Below are positions 36,962 to 44,782 of a stretch of DNA of 64,000 nt, piece after piece. How positions within the stretch are numbered: position 1 is the first letter of the stretch; each line of letters starts with the position of its first letter. The stretch spans positions 372,001 through 436,000 of the forward strand of contig NZ_CP021109.1 in the NCBI RefSeq assembly GCF_002119725.1. Reading direction: 5' to 3'. Both the position numbers and the translations under genes were made by a program. Below the pieces are notes generated by a model that did not search any database, had not been told where the DNA came from, and worked only from the letters and a program-made list of their open reading frames with translations. This DNA comes from Bordetella genomosp. 9. GTDB taxonomy: Bacteria; Pseudomonadota; Gammaproteobacteria; Burkholderiales; Burkholderiaceae_B.

Positions 36962-37444
36962 TTACGGGGCAACCGATTCGAACACCATCGCGACGGTGCC
37001 CGTGTACTTGCCGGGATTGAAAGTGTTGCCATTGGGGGCAATGTGCAGGGGATATGCACGCTCATTGGCAGCATCGGCAGCCGTGATCAGCTCCGGCGCG
37101 CTGGTTGCACCGACCGGCAGCGTCTTCTTGTTCACCTGCACGTCCAGCGCAATCGAGTTCGCGCCGTCTGCCGTCGAGATCGTCGGCTCCGAAAGCAGGT
37201 AGCCGGTGATCGGGCCAATCGTGCTCTTTGCCAGCAGGTTGCGCTGCAGGGCGCCCAGCTTGCCGTTGGTGGCATCCCACGGCATGGCCTGCACTTCGCC
37301 GGCGTTCCAGTCGCTCGTCGTCGTCACGTAGAAAGTGGAAGTCGGAATGTCGGCCGACACCGTCACGGACATGTTTTGCGTTTCGGCGACGGCAACGCCC
37401 GAGGCCAGCACCAGCGACGAAATAGCAACAAGATTCTTGAACAT
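36962..37444 (-). CDS. major pilin of class-5 type (CblA/CfaB-like)
   Basis: A 160-residue exported subunit: signal peptide MFKNLVAISSLVLASGVAVA, then VTVSADIPTSTFYV and a C-terminal beta strand TGTVAMVFESV typical of CS1-type major subunits. There are no cysteines, as in CfaB. The ATG at 37444 has GGAG nine bases upstream; an in-frame TTG further up is less likely. It is the second gene of the operon and is followed by the attenuating hairpin, so it should be the most abundant product. Confidence 0.88.
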   Translation of the reverse strand: MFKNLVAISSLVLASGVAVAETQNMSVTVSADIPTSTFYVTTTSDWNAGEVQAMPWDATNGKLGALQRNLLAKSTIGPITGYLLSEPTISTADGANSIALDVQVNKKTLPVGATSAPELITAADAANERAYPLHIAPNGNTFNPGKYTGTVAMVFESVAP

Positions 37445-37505
37445 AATTTGATTCTCCAAATAGAGACCCCTATCGGGTCGGTTTAAAAATGCCCCGAATC
37501 AGGGC

Positions 37506-38264
37506 TTACTTGCCGAAGCGAACTTCACGCTTGTGTTTCCCTTCGATCAACTCGAATCGGTAGGTCCGACCTGCGGTCTTTGCTACCACCATCTTCTTTC
37601 CCGGTAGCACGTGATGCACTGTCGGGCTCTCACAATTCTTGGCGTCGGCGGCACAGTTGAAGAAAGCGTCCAGCACCACCGTCGCATTACCGTTATTGGC
37701 TACCGTGTAGGTATCGCCGCCGTCGATCAGCTTGGTGTCGTAGCGCTCCTTTGCAGGACGCACGATCACAAAGGTTCCGTAACCGGCGAGCACGTTGACA
37801 CCGGCCGACATGGCTTCGTTGTATTGCTCCCGCTCTTCTTCGCTCACGGCGAACTCATCCTGCTTTTCGGGAAGCACCGGAACGAAACGGACCCGGTAAT
37901 AACGTTCCCGCTCGCGTGAACCTCGATACAACAATCGCGCTGCCTGGGTTCCACCGGCAGGGACGATTAGCCTGGTCGGACTGGCCACCATTCCTTCGCC
38001 GCCTTTCTTGCTGAACGTTGCGACATCGGTAGGACGTTCGCTCGGCTTACCATCGCTGTCGTAAATCACTTCGCTGACGCTTACCTTGACGAAAGCTGTC
38101 ACGTCGCCGTTGTTGCGGACACGTTTCAGCATGCTGCTTTTGCCAGGCTCGAGATAGTCGTACAAGGTGCCGATACTGATCTCCGGCGCGCTGTAGACCG
38201 GCAGGGACAACATGCCCAGCATCGCAGTCAGCAGCGCTCGCTTGCCCATTGCATTGACTCTCAT
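37506..38264 (-). CDS. periplasmic pilus chaperone of class-5 type (CfaA/CblB-like)
   Basis: A 252-residue exported protein with signal peptide (ALLTAMLGMLSLPVYSA), an immunoglobulin-like fold with the conserved Arg and Lys sites (RLIVPAGGTQAARLLYRG, KERYDTKL) and an extended C-terminal part. It caps pilins in the periplasm and delivers them to the usher. It is the first gene of the operon. A strong AAGGAG site precedes the ATG at 38264, and tandem RcsB-like boxes with a good -10 lie 140-206 bases upstream. Confidence 0.88.
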   Translation of the reverse strand: MRVNAMGKRALLTAMLGMLSLPVYSAPEISIGTLYDYLEPGKSSMLKRVRNNGDVTAFVKVSVSEVIYDSDGKPSERPTDVATFSKKGGEGMVASPTRLIVPAGGTQAARLLYRGSRERERYYRVRFVPVLPEKQDEFAVSEEEREQYNEAMSAGVNVLAGYGTFVIVRPAKERYDTKLIDGGDTYTVANNGNATVVLDAFFNCAADAKNCESPTVHHVLPGKKMVVAKTAGRTYRFELIEGKHKREVRFGK

Positions 38265-38403
38265 GACATCTCCTTGAATAGAGAATTCATCTGAACGCTA
38301 CGCTCGCGTCGTTCGCCTCGCCGCTGGTTTGGTGCTCTGCTGCGGCTCGCTTACAACGCCTTGTGCTGCTTCTTGCTACTGCACTGCGTCGACCACGGAA
38401 CGA

Positions 38404-38470
38404 ATTATGGAAGCTAGGCCTTTTTCCCTCCATCGGAACGCTCCTAAGTCGACATTCGGAATACTCCGAA
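38404..38470 (-). promoter_or_regulatory. tandem RcsB-like boxes and -10 of the pilus operon
   Basis: Box 1 is TTCGGA-N4-TCCGAA (38455-38470), a perfect palindrome. Box 2 is TAGGA-GCGT-TCCGA in minus sense (38433-38446). Their centres are 23 bases apart, about two helical turns. A -10-like CATAAT (38404-38409, minus sense, five of six consensus bases) begins exactly 23 bases after box 2. The transcript would start near 38397, giving a leader of about 133 bases before the chaperone ATG. This is the best example of the box-promoter pattern. The rest of 38265-38815 shows no gene. Confidence 0.75.
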
Positions 38471-38815
38471 AACATCTGGTATGCGCCCAGGACAGGGCTG
38501 CATATCTGTGAATTCGCATGGACGCGGTTCGCGCCGCGCTGTTCGGTCGATGCTCGAAACATATCGACGAGGAAGGCGATATGGACCGATGCCGTCGTTG
38601 CGAACAGGCAATATTGAGAGAGAGAACCCGCAATGAACCACGCCACACGCGTTTTCGGCTTGGCGATGCAAGCACCATGTAGCATCGCGTGCGTGGAAAG
38701 GAGAAAGGATGGTGAGGTAAAGCAGCGCTGCCGCGGGTATCACCCGGCAGCCGTGCATCCAGCGCGCGACGATGCCAAAACATCGAACCGCGTACTGGCC
38801 CATTAGAGAGAATTT

Positions 38816-38858
38816 TCGGAGCGTTCCGATGGCCCCGCGGCGACTGGATGACAAGAAT
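38816..38858 (+). promoter_or_regulatory. RcsB-like box plus -10 of the FkbM gene
   Basis: TCGGA-GCGT-TCCGA at 38816-38829 followed by TGGCCCCGC. A -10-like AAGAAT starts exactly 23 bases after the box (38853-38858). The leader to the ATG at 39004 would be about 139 bases. The box diverges from the pilus promoter 350 bases away. Confidence 0.6.
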
Positions 38859-39003
38859 AGGACATCACGCCCCGCTCGTAGGACGAGCGTGTTCGACTCT
38901 CCTCTACGGATGGTATGTCCACGTAGGCGAACGGCTGACCAATGCAGCGGCCGGTCCGAGCCGGGGCTCTCTTTCACCGACTTCTGATTCCGGTACTGGG
39001 TCC

Positions 39004-39756
39004 ATGACACGAGCACTCAAACATCTGATCGGCCCGCAAGCCCACCTGGTTTCGCTGTTCCGTACAATTCGTGCGGTTCCGTATGGCCTGCGGCTTCCTA
39101 TCTTCGGCCCTGTCTCGACGCTCAACGAGATATTGAACATTCATGACAATTTCGGCAAAGGCGAGTTGCGCCACGTTGAAATTGAGCGATATCTGCGGCA
39201 AACGGCCGCCCCCGTCATCGTTGATTGCGGCGTTAACGTCGGCATCACGGTGCGCTGGTGGCGCCATTTGAACCCGCAGGCCCGAGTGATCGGCATCGAC
39301 ATGATGGAGGAAGCGCACGCTTTTACGAAGGCCCGGCTCCCTGGCATGGCGGACTGGTATGAACCTGTGACGTGTGCCTTGGCTGCTCAGCCGGGCCTGA
39401 GCATGGAGATCAGCTTCGACGACCCGCTCCTGGGCGAGAACAGCGTGACGTCGGGCCCCAAGGCGCATAAGCGGCGCGTCGTGACAGCGACGTTGGACGG
39501 TGCGTTGCTCCATCAGGGGGTGCGTCAGATCGACTTGTTGAAGATCGACATCGAAGGCTATGGCGCCGAAGCGCTCAAAGGCGCGGGCAATGTCTTGCCG
39601 ATGGTGCGCTACGTCTTCTTCGAGACACATTCGCGATCCGAAACCTCAGAGGCCGCCGCTTTGCTCCACAACGCCGGCTTCAATCTGATTTCATTGCGCA
39701 ATCGATCGTTCGTCTATGAGAACGTCGCTGCGTGCCGGCCATCGCGGCGGAGCTGA
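39004..39756 (+). CDS. FkbM-family SAM methyltransferase
   Basis: A 250-residue methyltransferase. The SAM motif VIVDCGVNVGI and the FkbM signature LLKIDIEGYGAEALKGA are clear. FkbM enzymes commonly O-methylate sugars of surface polysaccharides or glycans. I chose the ATG at 39004 (MTRALKHLIG) over the longer open frame from 38848, whose first 50 codons do not look coding. It is preceded by an RcsB-like box promoter and followed after 214 bases by the REC-EAL gene. Confidence 0.83.
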   Translation: MTRALKHLIGPQAHLVSLFRTIRAVPYGLRLPIFGPVSTLNEILNIHDNFGKGELRHVEIERYLRQTAAPVIVDCGVNVGITVRWWRHLNPQARVIGIDMMEEAHAFTKARLPGMADWYEPVTCALAAQPGLSMEISFDDPLLGENSVTSGPKAHKRRVVTATLDGALLHQGVRQIDLLKIDIEGYGAEALKGAGNVLPMVRYVFFETHSRSETSEAAALLHNAGFNLISLRNRSFVYENVAACRPSRRS

Positions 39757-39970
39757 TCCCGCGCATCGACCCTTCGCATTGCGGCCAGCGTGGCCGACGC
39801 CAGAACGCCCACGAGTTGCGTCGATTCTGCCTTTTGTTCATTGAACGACCGCTCCAAGCCTTTTCTCGCCGCGTATTGTGGAGAGAATTATTGATTGGCA
39901 CAGCGAATGATGCCAGCACGGCACATTTCAAATTTTTTTATTCAACATTAAGCGGCATGCAATACGCTTG

Positions 39971-41317
39971 ATGAAGCGCCCATTGGAGACCTTGCAAGGC
40001 AAGGTCGCGTTATCATGGACTGGAATTGATCCCCCATCACCCGCGGGCGCTGTGCGGCCTGCACGTGCGACCATGCCACTGCGCTACGCCAACCTTCGCG
40101 TCCTCGTCGTAGAAGATCACCCTTTCCAGCGGCTTGCGGCCGAGGCATTGCTGCATGAGTTGGGCGTCCGTACCGTGATATCGGCCGAAGGCGGAGTGCT
40201 CGCAGCGGACATCCTGTCGAGCGCCTCGTTCGATGTAGTGCTGTGCGATATCCAGATGCCGGAAGGCAACGGGCCGGAATTGATCGCCGAACTGCATCGG
40301 CGTGGTCAAGACGCGTTTGTCGGGATCCCACCCACTTGGATCTGGATGAGCGCGCTGGCCGCCGATATCCTGGAGTCGCACCGCGCACTAGCTCGTGCAG
40401 CCGGCATCGCGCGCGTCCACGCGCTGCGCAAGCCGCTCTCGACGGAAGCCGTCGAGGAGATTCTGTCCAGTACGCTGACGAAGCAGCCCACTGGTGAAAC
40501 GACGGCGCCTTGGGTGCCTGACGATGCGGAACTGCTCGACGCCGTGCAGTCGGCCGCCGGCCTGACGCTCATGCTTCAGCCTCAGTACGAACTCGCCACC
40601 GGCCGCCTAGCGGGGGCTGAGGCGCTGGTGCGTTGGCGGCATCCCGAGCACGGCCTGGTGCGGCCCGATGTCTTCATCCCGCGGCTGGAGACAATGGACG
40701 CCGCCGATCCCGTCTTTTTCTTCGTCACACGGCAATGCCTGGCGGCGCAGCAGCGATTGCGTGCGGCGAGTATCGACATCAAACTGGGCATCAACGCCTC
40801 GGCACAAACGCTGTGTCGGCCTGGTGTGCTGGAACAATTCGATGCCATGGTGGCGGGCAGCGGCCTCCCGCCATCGGTATTGGCCATCGAATTGACCGAG
40901 GGCTATCCGGTGAATAATCCGTTGGCGCTGTCGGTAACAATGAACCGATTGCGGCTGATGGGTTATGGCGTGGCGATCGACGATTTCGGCATCGGCATTG
41001 CCACGCTCAAGCTACTCGCCGATCTGCCCTTTACGCAAATGAAGCTCGATCGTTCATTCGTGAGCGATGTCAATGGGGATAACCAGCGCGCCGCCATCTG
41101 CCGCAACATGATCGCACTCGCGCGAGATCTCGGCATCGAGTGCGTGGCGGAAGGGATCGAAACTGACCCGCAGCGTGTCGCACTGCGGGCCCTGCAATGC
41201 AGGTTTGGGCAAGGCTACCTGTGGTCGGCACCAAAACCCGTGGAGGCTTTCGTCGCGGATGCCATGGAGGAACAGGAGCGCTCAAACCTGTCTCCGGGAA
41301 GCGCATCGGTATCTTAG
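39971..41317 (+). CDS. response regulator with EAL phosphodiesterase output (RocR/PvrR-like)
   Basis: A 448-residue protein. The receiver (LRVLVVEDHPFQ, phospho-Asp in VVLCDIQMPEGNG) is followed by an EAL domain. Catalytic landmarks are kept: EALVRWRHP, the N of INASA, ELTEG, AIDDFGIG, KLDRSF and EGIET. It should hydrolyse c-di-GMP under control of phosphorylation. In Pseudomonas, REC-EAL proteins (PvrR, RocR) act with RcsB/RocA-type regulators on cup fimbriae (established knowledge), a close parallel to the contents of this island. Start uncertain: ATG at 39971 or 40073. Confidence 0.9.
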   Translation: MKRPLETLQGKVALSWTGIDPPSPAGAVRPARATMPLRYANLRVLVVEDHPFQRLAAEALLHELGVRTVISAEGGVLAADILSSASFDVVLCDIQMPEGNGPELIAELHRRGQDAFVGIPPTWIWMSALAADILESHRALARAAGIARVHALRKPLSTEAVEEILSSTLTKQPTGETTAPWVPDDAELLDAVQSAAGLTLMLQPQYELATGRLAGAEALVRWRHPEHGLVRPDVFIPRLETMDAADPVFFFVTRQCLAAQQRLRAASIDIKLGINASAQTLCRPGVLEQFDAMVAGSGLPPSVLAIELTEGYPVNNPLALSVTMNRLRLMGYGVAIDDFGIGIATLKLLADLPFTQMKLDRSFVSDVNGDNQRAAICRNMIALARDLGIECVAEGIETDPQRVALRALQCRFGQGYLWSAPKPVEAFVADAMEEQERSNLSPGSASVS

Positions 41318-41815
41318 CGGTCTACGGCCTAGACATTGGGCTCGCAACCCACCATGGCCGCGTTGATACGCGTACCCGCCTGCTGCGGCAAGTACATCTA
41401 GGCAATGTATCTGGGGCCAGACGGAAAGATCGGCTTGATCGAGAAAGACCAGATTGGACGCGCCATGTCGCAGCCGTTTTTCTCGGCAGCCGGTCTTCTC
41501 GGCACAACGAGATCAGCGGCTGCGCCCTCACCTGGCACTTATGGGTCTCGGGGCGAAGCCCTGAGTTGAATGGAAAGGACAAAAGCGGGATGGGGGCGAA
41601 TGCCACCGAGTGCTTCTGTCCGGTGTATGTGCGAGACTTGTCGCGTACGTACATTCCCTATCCTGTCCGAGAGCTTGCTGCCCAGAAGTCGAAGCTGCCG
41701 TCGAGTCTGGCGCAGAAGCTGTCCTGGAGGCCGACGTGACGGTCCGCGTTGGACTCTACGGTGAAGGGGAAGGTTGGCGGTGAAGCAAAGCCCCTTGATA
41801 GGCGCGAGGCGAAAC
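41318..41815. other. 498-bp stretch without a recognisable gene
   Basis: Short open frames exist on both strands, but none has a credible start, domain or codon pattern. It separates the REC-EAL gene from the decay zone to the right. I see no terminator or box here. Confidence 0.4.
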
Positions 41816-42313
41816 TCAGTGCTGCAGCACTTCAAGCCACTGTGCGGCCTGCCTTTGGTAGCCGTACTTGCGCAAGAGCTGGCCGAAGACCGCCCATACC
41901 TCACCGATGGGAATCCTTTGACGTAGGGCGACCAGCTCGATCGCCATACCGACCACCTGGATCGGCGACTCATTAACGAAGTGCCCAACATGCGCCTCAC
42001 GCCCAACAGGAACATTACCGGTGATGAGGATGTCTTCGAGTTCGTCTTCTCTAAGCGTTCCGCGGTAGCTCACGCTCGAAGACTGAGCGGCCATCCAAAG
42101 CCAACGGCGCACCTTCAGTGGCTGCAGTGTTGTCGTGTCGAGCCCCAGCGCACGGGCAAGGGCGCGGGGGTCAGTAGCGCTCAGCATGGAAGCTAGACGC
42201 CGCGCCTGCTCCATCGACAGTCCCACCGCCCGGCATCGTTCAGCCACGGCTTGCGGCGGGTCGCCTTGCGGAAGAGGTATCAGCTGTTCCAGATTTCCCA
42301 ATTGTCGGAGCAC
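41816..42313 (-). CDS. uncharacterised protein, paralogue of the 6.9-kb gene
   Basis: A 165-residue soluble protein homologous to the product of 6862-7380 (shared RALGLD-TTTLQ and SVSYRG-TL blocks). No domain is recognised. Its start overlaps the end of a small zinc-ribbon gene by 34 bases, suggesting coupled translation. It lies at the right edge of the accessory core and points inward, mirroring the left copy. Confidence 0.55.
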   Translation of the reverse strand: MLRQLGNLEQLIPLPQGDPPQAVAERCRAVGLSMEQARRLASMLSATDPRALARALGLDTTTLQPLKVRRWLWMAAQSSSVSYRGTLREDELEDILITGNVPVGREAHVGHFVNESPIQVVGMAIELVALRQRIPIGEVWAVFGQLLRKYGYQRQAAQWLEVLQH

Positions 42314-42483
42314 TCATTGCTATGGCAAGGCGAGCATAGCCGCTTTTCCACGCCTACCAGATTGACTTTGATTGCCGGCATGGCACCGCATGCGTGACAC
42401 GGCATCACGACGTCTTCAGGACGCTTACCAGCATCAAATAGGCTCTTCAGATGATCTGCGTCTAGCCGTGGGGGCAAAGGCAT
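42280..42483 (-). CDS. small zinc-ribbon protein
   Basis: A 67-residue protein with two Cys pairs, CHAC and CSPC, spaced about 20 residues apart, a probable zinc ribbon. The N-terminus (PLPPRLDADHLKSLFDAG) is amphipathic. The function is unknown; it overlaps and probably belongs with the next gene at 41816-42313. Confidence 0.55.
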   Translation of the reverse strand: MPLPPRLDADHLKSLFDAGKRPEDVVMPCHACGAMPAIKVNLVGVEKRLCSPCHSNECSDNWEIWNS

Positions 42484-42539
42484 GCGTTTCGTCCTCTTAG
42501 ATAAATGCTTGGTTTATTCTCAGCCGCCACGGCCACGCT

Positions 42540-43200
42540 CTTCGCGGGTCGAGCGAATGGTCCGAATCTTCGCCAACTCAACGTCCGCCACTGCCGGCAC
42601 AACGGTCCGCCCTTCACCGCCCTTCGCTATGACAGCGGGATTGGCGGCCGGCAGGTCAAACAGCGCAGACAGCCTTGCGAAGGCGGTCACTTCGCCCGCT
42701 GCCGGCGTAGCCCTTGCTGCGCCCGTAAAGTTTCTATTCTGAATATTAATAGAGTTAGTGCTAAGGCCACCGCGGTCAGATAGCCTGACGATCCGTCGCT
42801 CCACATCGACCTGTGAAAGCCGCAGCCCAGTGATTTCGGACGAGCGCATGCCGCTCTTTATGGCGAGGGTCGAGTGCTGGGACGTGAAGCGCTCGCTGCG
42901 CTGGGTCGTCCGCTTTTGGGTCGTCGACACTTCCGCCAGGTAGCGCTTTAGCGTCGCGGATACAGTCAGCTTCTCGGACCGTGCGCCAGACAGATACACA
43001 CCGCGGACCATCTCGTCCTTGGTTTCTTCGCGCCCAATCCTCGGCATCGCGCTTGTTGCGGAAGGTCTTGGCCGTAGTCCGCCAGCCGATCCTGCGGATG
43101 ACTGACTTCCTCGTGCCGGAAGGCGTCTTGACGATGTCGCCATGAACCTGTTCTGAGAGCTGACTGTACCGAAAATTTACTTTTCAACACCCAGAACGCA
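42540..43200 (-). pseudogene. decayed tyrosine recombinase (integrase)
   Basis: Read across frames on the minus strand, one finds KTPSGTRKSVIRRIGWRTTA and SKTFRNKRDAEDWAR-like N-terminal integrase sequence, then EMVRGVYLS...LKRYLAEVS, then a jump to the catalytic part SGMRSSEITGLRLSQVDV. At least one frameshift and an internal deletion remove the active-site region. It is a relic of an older integration event, distinct from the fragments at 10.6 and 46.9 kb. Confidence 0.6.
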
Positions 43201-43284
43201 CAACGGGTCACGTGGCGAAGCTGGTCGCAATGCCATTGGCTGTGGTGGCCAGGCTGATTGCCGCCTCTTAGTCCGTGCGCCATA

Positions 43285-43490
43285 TGGACTCGTTACTGCG
43301 CACCGCAGCAAGCGCGACGCCTACCGTCAGGAACACACCTGGTTTCAGGGCGATGCTTGCCAGGTGCTCTACATCTGCAAGCCTTGCCCTACGGTAGATC
43401 CCCTCATAATCAGTCTCGCAGTCCCCATAATGTCGCCGTTAATGGATAACGCAACCCTGCTTTATGGGTCTGTGCGCAGATCCGTTCGAT
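43285..43490. other. short gap between integrase relic and H-NS gene
   Basis: No coding signal is visible on either strand in this 206-base gap. Confidence 0.3.
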
Positions 43491-43790
43491 CTACGCTACA
43501 AGAAACCTGTTGGGGTTTTTGCCAATCCAGCCCGGGGCGCGTCCACGCCCCGACCAAGTCGTGCCGGTCTTGGGGTTTCGGTACTTCACCACGGTGGGGC
43601 GCGCAGCGGGTCCCTTATCCTTCTTGGGACGGCCGCGCCGGCGCGGCAGCAAGTCGTCCACGGTCAGGCCGTACTCGTCCATCTTGGCTCGGATCTGCGT
43701 GATTACTTCCGCCACTTCGGCTTCCCTGGCCGCTGCCAATTCTGCCTCGATTCGCTCTTTTTCCTGCAACAGCTCTCTGTACGTTGCCAC
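43491..43790 (-). CDS. H-NS-family nucleoid protein
   Basis: A 99-residue protein with an N-terminal coiled coil (TYRELLQEKERIEAELAAAR) for oligomerisation and a C-terminal DNA-binding domain with the AT-hook-like RRRGRPKK and TWSGRGRAPGWI of beta-proteobacterial H-NS. It binds AT-rich foreign DNA and silences it. The GTG at 43790 with GGAG nine bases upstream gives the usual N-terminus; the frame opens at a TTG at 43805. Such genes on islands can silence the island itself or substitute for the host protein. Confidence 0.88.
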   Translation of the reverse strand: MATYRELLQEKERIEAELAAAREAEVAEVITQIRAKMDEYGLTVDDLLPRRRGRPKKDKGPAARPTVVKYRNPKTGTTWSGRGRAPGWIGKNPNRFLVA

Positions 43791-43970
43791 GGTGTTCTCC
43801 GTCAAATATTGCCTTCAGGCCGGATCAAGAATCGTTCGGGATGCGCTATGTCAGGCTTCGGGCGGCCCAAAATTTCCACCCGCGTGGATTCGGCGACCGA
43901 ATGCTACAAAGGACGACGCTCGTCAACAAGTTCGCATAAAGTTGCTGTGTCGAAATCCAGGACTCTTTTG

Positions 43971-44288
43971 ATGAAGACTACACTGATATTGCTGGCCATG
44001 ACTTCCCTTGTATTCGTGGCTAACGCTGCGCAGCAGATTCCAGAATATAAGCTCATCGAACGGGACGTACACAAAAGCAAGGGTCAAGTCTACCTTAGAG
44101 TGGAGCTCAAGGCCCCTCCCCAGACCCGCGATTCTGCTCCTATCGAGACCCTTTGCAAATCCCTGGATACCGACGGCGCTCGCAAATTCGTCGTGTTTGT
44201 GCATCTCCCTGGAGAAGGCGCTCGGTCCGCCTATGCGTTTTGTGGACGTCTTCCAAAAAGCGACGGACTTGAAGTTCGAATGCTCTAG
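43971..44288 (+). CDS. small exported protein, perhaps cut by an amber codon
   Basis: A 105-residue product with a signal peptide (MKTTLILLAMTSLVFVANAA). No family is recognised. After the TAG at 44286-44288 the same frame stays open for 69 more codons with protein-like sequence (KDDICEDYGTGRFDSDVF, DFQRAYMAKQEAAVINYL). Either the gene has suffered a nonsense mutation or a second fragment follows. The AT content is higher than in the neighbours. Confidence 0.5.
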   Translation: MKTTLILLAMTSLVFVANAAQQIPEYKLIERDVHKSKGQVYLRVELKAPPQTRDSAPIETLCKSLDTDGARKFVVFVHLPGEGARSAYAFCGRLPKSDGLEVRML

Positions 44289-44782
44289 AAAGATGATATC
44301 TGTGAAGATTACGGCACTGGCCGCTTTGACAGTGACGTGTTCCACAGCGCCGCGCTCACGGGGACTGATTTTCAGCGGGCTTACATGGCGAAGCAGGAGG
44401 CTGCGGTCATCAATTACCTCACCGGCGTGCTTGACGGTACCGGAGCGGGCCATCGATATCGGCGTAACCGCGAGCGCAGAGGCTGTCAAACGGGGTGAAG
44501 CTCTGAACGGGATTTCATGATTGCACAACGACTTCCACGTCTGGATAGGCGGCGCAAATAATCGGAGAGAAGAAGCGATAGCTCTTTGATTCCATGAAAC
44601 GCCAGCGAAGGCGAATTGCCTGCCGTGGCCGCGCGGCAGCTGCTTGACGACGCTTCCGCTTCAATGGCCCCGGACCCCTCGCCCCACCAAGGCTGGATCT
44701 GCCCAAACTCATCAAAATACGAAGGGCAACAGGAGTGCTCTTTGCTTGCCCGGCCTCTTCGGCGCGTTGACGCACCTGTCGC

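Noticed and set aside
41318..41740. 180-codon plus-strand frame overlapping the end of the REC-EAL gene
   Set aside because: It starts inside the EAL coding sequence in another frame, has no ribosome site and no recognisable domain.
44286..44498. Programmed stop-codon readthrough of the small exported protein
   Set aside because: No readthrough signal or structure stands out after the TAG; a simple nonsense mutation is more likely.
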